Shown here: positions 6,842 through 8,429 of the stretch, piece after piece
Layout of the letters: each line of letters begins with the position of its first letter
Numbering within the stretch: the first letter of the stretch is position 1
Assembly: GCA_002413345.1 (NCBI GenBank)
Contig: DHWU01000055.1
Location: 2,101-10,529 of the forward strand
Length of the DNA stretch: 8,429 bases
Direction: 5' to 3'
Source of the DNA: Propionibacteriaceae bacterium UBA5174
Lineage (GTDB): Bacteria; Actinomycetota; Actinomycetes; Propionibacteriales; Propionibacteriaceae
The notes under the pieces: model-generated
What the model was told of the DNA's origin: nothing
The model's input: only the letters and a program-made list of their open reading frames with translations
The model's database searches: none
Translations under genes and position numbers: made by a program

Positions 6842-7531
6842 TCACCGACTGACCGAGGCGCTGAGCTCCCTGATCGGCCAGAGCTGATCGAGCCAACTGA
6901 AAGCGGTCAACAGATCAACCGGTGGGTTGTTGAATAGCTCGTCCAAAGCCTGGTCGGTGAGCGGGTATTCGCCACCGGTGCGCTGCGCCCACAACTCGGC
7001 CAGCCAGGTCGACATGTTTTGGATGCCACTCAGCTGGGTGAGTAACCCGGGCAGCGCCTCGGCAGCGAGGAACTGAGCCAACTCTGCGGCATTCGCAAAG
7101 GACGTCTGGCGGATGCCGTGTTCATCCGCGAAGCGACCAAGCTCAATCTCTGTCAGCAGCGCAGGCTCACCGACAAGCCCTGAGACCTCGAAGCCTTCCT
7201 CGGTTCCGCAGTAAACCAGCGACCAAAACTGGCCCGACAGCAAAGCTAGGGCTGACAAGGTGATCAGTTGCTCAGCACGCCGCGGACCGCTGTCAGCCAA
7301 CTCCGCCGAAACCACACCCGCCGCTGCGAGCAAATCCCACGCATGGCGGCCCCACCGCCGATCCGCGCCATCAGCCCAGTAATCGAACAGCCGCTCGATG
7401 GCCTGATCCAGCTCTGATTCGGTGTCAGCAGTCATGGGAGTCATCCAACTAGCCGCCTCTGACAGATTGATGCGCCCCCACATCCAGCAACTCAGGTGCA
7501 CGCCATGAGCCAGCCGGTCACGGGCCATCAT
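6842..7531 (-). CDS. Unrecognised protein upstream of the higBA module
   Basis: I do not recognise this 229-residue protein. It is mostly helical, acidic and rich in tryptophan and leucine, with no signal peptide, convincing membrane segment or nucleotide-binding motif. Seen features are a charged helix ESELDQAIERLFDYW (38-52), a hydrophobic stretch ITLSALALLSGQFWSLVYC (about 89-107), and a C-terminal region ending in FSWLDQLWPIRELSASVSR. The start is uncertain. GGAGG at 7540-7544 is 8 bases before the ATG at 7531, which is strong support. However, residues 1-29 look like read-through from a decayed AbiEi-type fragment, and ATGs at 7444 and 7435 would give 200- or 197-residue proteins starting MTPMTADTES or MTADTES. 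It lies 19 bases upstream of higB on the same strand and is probably co-transcribed with it. Confidence 0.7.
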   Translation of the reverse strand: MMARDRLAHGVHLSCWMWGRINLSEAASWMTPMTADTESELDQAIERLFDYWADGADRRWGRHAWDLLAAAGVVSAELADSGPRRAEQLITLSALALLSGQFWSLVYCGTEEGFEVSGLVGEPALLTEIELGRFADEHGIRQTSFANAAELAQFLAAEALPGLLTQLSGIQNMSTWLAELWAQRTGGEYPLTDQALDELFNNPPVDLLTAFSWLDQLWPIRELSASVSR

Positions 7532-7638
7532 CGTGGACGCCTCCGCGTTCGATGCCCCACGTCGAGGGCCCGCGCCGTCGCAACGAAGCCGTGCTGATCG
7601 AGCGCAATTTCGCGCAACAGCTCAAGCTTCGTCAGCAC
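7465..7638 (-). pseudogene. Probable remnant of an AbiEi-type winged-helix antitoxin, frameshifted
   Basis: From a GTG at 7638 the minus strand reads LTKLELLREIALDQHG then FVATARALDVG, which resembles the N-terminal winged helix of AbiEi-family transcriptional antitoxins (helix, then HGFVTTAQA, then a conserved Gly). The frame then ends at a TGA overlapping the ATGATG at 7531. The similarity seems to continue in the other frame as ASNAEASTMMARDRLAHGV, matching the expected S-x-A-x-L...R-x-x-L-x-x-x-x-HGV pattern. One extra base in the C4 run at 7555-7558 (G4 on the coding strand) would join the two. The right boundary of the similarity is unclear, and no AbiEi core domain or AbiEii toxin follows. 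Recalled family pattern only; no alignment was run. Overlaps the start of the 229-codon gene. Confidence 0.4.
7540..7544 (-). promoter_or_regulatory. Strong Shine-Dalgarno for the start at 7531
   Basis: GGAGG on the minus strand, 8 bases before the first of two adjacent ATG codons. It is the reason for listing the longer form of the downstream gene. It also falls within the suspected AbiEi remnant, where GCGGAGGCG would simply be coding sequence, so it may be fortuitous. Confidence 0.5.
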
Positions 7639-7729
7639 TGCCAGGTAAAGACCTAAGCACGGCCAACAACGAACGTAGCTCTTGGCACCTTTTGGAATGG
7701 CAGGCCTACCAATAACTCAGCCGCACAGC
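7639..7729. other. Intergenic stretch with no recognised gene
   Basis: Between the suspected AbiEi remnant and the antitoxin operator. On the plus strand a short open frame crosses it but has neither a ribosome site nor a recognisable product. It holds an imperfect 14-bp palindrome TGGCAGGCCTACCA at 7698-7711, which could be an operator half or chance. No convincing promoter for the leftward genes is visible here. Confidence 0.4.
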
Positions 7730-7748
7730 TGATACCAAGTTGGTATCA
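7730..7748. promoter_or_regulatory. Operator palindrome of the RHH-Doc module
   Basis: Perfect inverted repeat TGATACCAA-G-TTGGTATCA: 9-bp arms around a single central base. It ends 7 bases before the antitoxin ATG and covers the predicted -10 element. Ribbon-helix-helix antitoxins bind such palindromes as dimers of dimers, so autorepression by the antitoxin or its complex with the toxin is the natural reading. Binding is inferred. Confidence 0.75.
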
Positions 7749-7756
7749 TTGCGGCA
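7741..7756 (+). promoter_or_regulatory. Extended -10 promoter, leaderless start at 7756
   Basis: TGGTATCAT at 7741-7749 is a TGn extended -10 with TATCAT matching the consensus at 5 of 6 positions. No good -35 is seen, as is common for extended -10 promoters. Standard spacing places +1 exactly on the A of the ATG at 7756, giving a leaderless message. The absence of any Shine-Dalgarno sequence before this ATG agrees. The right arm of the operator palindrome contains most of the -10 box. Confidence 0.55.
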
Positions 7757-7959
7757 TGGCGATGACTTTGCGACTCACCCCTGACGACGAGCAGGCACTC
7801 AACCTGCTGGCCGAAACCGACGGCGTCAGCAAGCAGGAAGCGACAGTTCGAGCAATCCATGAGGCTGCTTCGCGGCGGTTGCGCCAAGACAATCTGCGCA
7901 CCCTTTCCGCCGATGCTCGCCAGCGCTACGCCGACCTACTCAACCGCCTCGGCCAGTGA
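7756..7959 (+). CDS. Ribbon-helix-helix antitoxin of the Doc module
   Basis: A 67-residue protein. MTLRL (3-7) is the DNA-contacting beta strand, followed by helix PDDEQALNLLAETDG (9-23) and helix SKQEATVRAIHEAASRR (25-41), a CopG/RHH fold. The basic tail RLRQDNLRTLSADARQRYADLLNRLGQ would be the part that caps the toxin, by analogy with Phd and other antitoxins. It sits directly before the Doc gene with a 4-base overlap. The start at 7756 is preferred over an ATG at 7762 because the predicted transcript begins at 7756. It probably represses its own promoter through the palindrome at 7730-7748. RHH antitoxins, instead of Phd/YefM, are common partners of Doc in Actinobacteria. No symbol is given because the RHH class is not phd. 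Confidence 0.9.
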   Translation: MAMTLRLTPDDEQALNLLAETDGVSKQEATVRAIHEAASRRLRQDNLRTLSADARQRYADLLNRLGQ

Positions 7960-8348
7960 TTGAGCACCTCACCCTCGAAGACGTACTCATCCTGATCGAA
8001 GACCTCAACGTGGGCCCGATCCGCGACCTGGGCCTGCTCGACTCAGCCGTACATCGACCCGCAGTGAACGTCTTTGGACGCGAGGCCTACCCTGACCTCG
8101 ACCAGAAGGCTGCAGCACTACTGGAGTCGCTGGTACGCAACCATGCACTAGTCGACGGCAACAAACGGCTCGGGTGGCTGGCAACTGTCGTGTTCTACGG
8201 GCTGAACCAGATCACCCTCGATGCTCCCGACGGCGACGCCTACGCCTTGGTGATTGGCATCGCCAGCAGCACCACGTCTTTTCAGGAAGCGGCCGAACTC
8301 CTGACCACTTGGCACCTGCCGCACTCCGCCATCGCGATTACCACCTGA
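7956..8348 (+). CDS. doc: Doc (death-on-curing) Fic-fold toxin
   Basis: A 130-residue Fic-fold toxin. The core motif is HALVDGNKR at 63-71, a form of the Fic/Doc signature H-x-F-x-(D/N)-(G/A)-N-K-R with Leu in place of the aromatic. H63, D67, N69 and R71 are kept. The Lys after Asn (K70), where AMP-transferring Fic proteins have Gly, is the Doc hallmark; P1 Doc phosphorylates elongation factor EF-Tu and stops translation. The N-terminal MIEHLTLEDVLILIEDL and the GLLDSAVHRP segment (26-35) are typical of the family. Translation starts at a GTG overlapping the antitoxin stop (GTGA), so the toxin is coupled to and probably made in smaller amount than the antitoxin. Length is normal and no key residue is missing, so it is predicted to be active; the kinase activity is inferred. 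Confidence 0.93.
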   Translation: MIEHLTLEDVLILIEDLNVGPIRDLGLLDSAVHRPAVNVFGREAYPDLDQKAAALLESLVRNHALVDGNKRLGWLATVVFYGLNQITLDAPDGDAYALVIGIASSTTSFQEAAELLTTWHLPHSAIAITT

Positions 8349-8395
8349 TACACGAGTTGGGAATCAACACCAGTTCTCCCCGATAGACTTCTGCC

Positions 8396-8418
8396 CCTCG
8401 ACGTGCTGGGCGTCGAGG
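8396..8418. repeat. Stem-loop after doc, within a 15-base near-repeat
   Basis: CCTCGACG (8396-8403) and CGTCGAGG (8411-8418) form a perfect 8-bp stem with a 7-base loop, 47 bases after the doc stop. No T-tract follows, so a classic intrinsic terminator is not supported, although GC-rich hairpins without U-runs are proposed terminators in Actinobacteria. The same bases form two near-identical units, TCGACGTGCTGGG and TCGAGGTGCTGGG, 15 bases apart. The window ends 11 bases later, so a longer tandem array cannot be excluded. The rest of 8349-8429 shows no gene. Confidence 0.4.
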
Positions 8419-8429
8419 TGCTGGGAATC

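Noticed and set aside
7692..7699. TTGGAATG, identical to one arm of the argC palindrome
   Set aside because: The mirrored arm is absent at the required spacing, so it is not an ARG box; an 8-base match can arise by chance.
7533..7715. A 60-codon plus-strand frame between the unknown gene and the RHH antitoxin
   Set aside because: No ribosome site, low-complexity Ala/Arg/Ser composition, and the opposite strand holds the better AbiEi-like reading.
8338..8429. A minus-strand frame entering from the right and ending at a TAA at 8338-8340, inside the end of doc
   Set aside because: Only about 29 codons are visible, with no recognisable product, and it would overlap doc; too little to call a gene.

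Overview
The window looks like chromosomal DNA from a high-GC Gram-positive (actinobacterial) genome. The evidence is the G/C-rich codon use, GTG as well as ATG starts, a bifunctional ArgJ route with ArgR inside the arginine cluster, and two promoters that appear to give leaderless or nearly leaderless mRNAs. Protein style suggests Propionibacteriales or Micrococcales relatives, but this is an impression and no database search was run. No rRNA, tRNA, CRISPR array or insertion sequence is visible, and no gap between genes reaches 300 bases.

The left two thirds (1-5676) is an arginine-biosynthesis operon read on the minus strand: argC, argJ, argB, argD, argR, argH. Translation is tightly coupled. 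argC/argJ, argJ/argB and argD/argR share 4-base stop/start overlaps, argB/argD are 1 base apart and argR/argH 12 bases apart. argH leaves the window in the middle of its catalytic signature loop. ArgJ, ArgB, ArgC and ArgD make ornithine from glutamate by the acetyl-recycling route, ArgH does the last step, and ArgR is the repressor. argF and argG, which complete the pathway and lie in this cluster in Mycobacterium (CJBDFRGH), are absent here. A perfect 18-bp palindrome keeping the GAAT-N4-ATTC core of an ARG box covers the presumed argC promoter.

The right third (5722-8348) is a small accessory island. On the minus strand, leading towards argC, are an unrecognised gene (229 codons), a HigB/RelE-type toxin, its XRE antitoxin HigA, and a second XRE protein of the antitoxin type with no toxin of its own, ending 45 bases before argC. 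On the plus strand, divergently, is a ribbon-helix-helix antitoxin with a Doc-family toxin overlapping it by 4 bases. A perfect 19-bp palindrome sits over its extended -10 box. Between the two units lies what looks like a frameshifted fragment of an AbiEi-type winged-helix antitoxin.

The arginine genes are ordinary except for the missing argF/argG and the compact promoter. The more interesting material is the toxin-antitoxin cluster against the arginine operon: an orphan antitoxin-like regulator with no visible terminator before argC, an unknown gene in toxin-antitoxin company, and a decayed third antitoxin.
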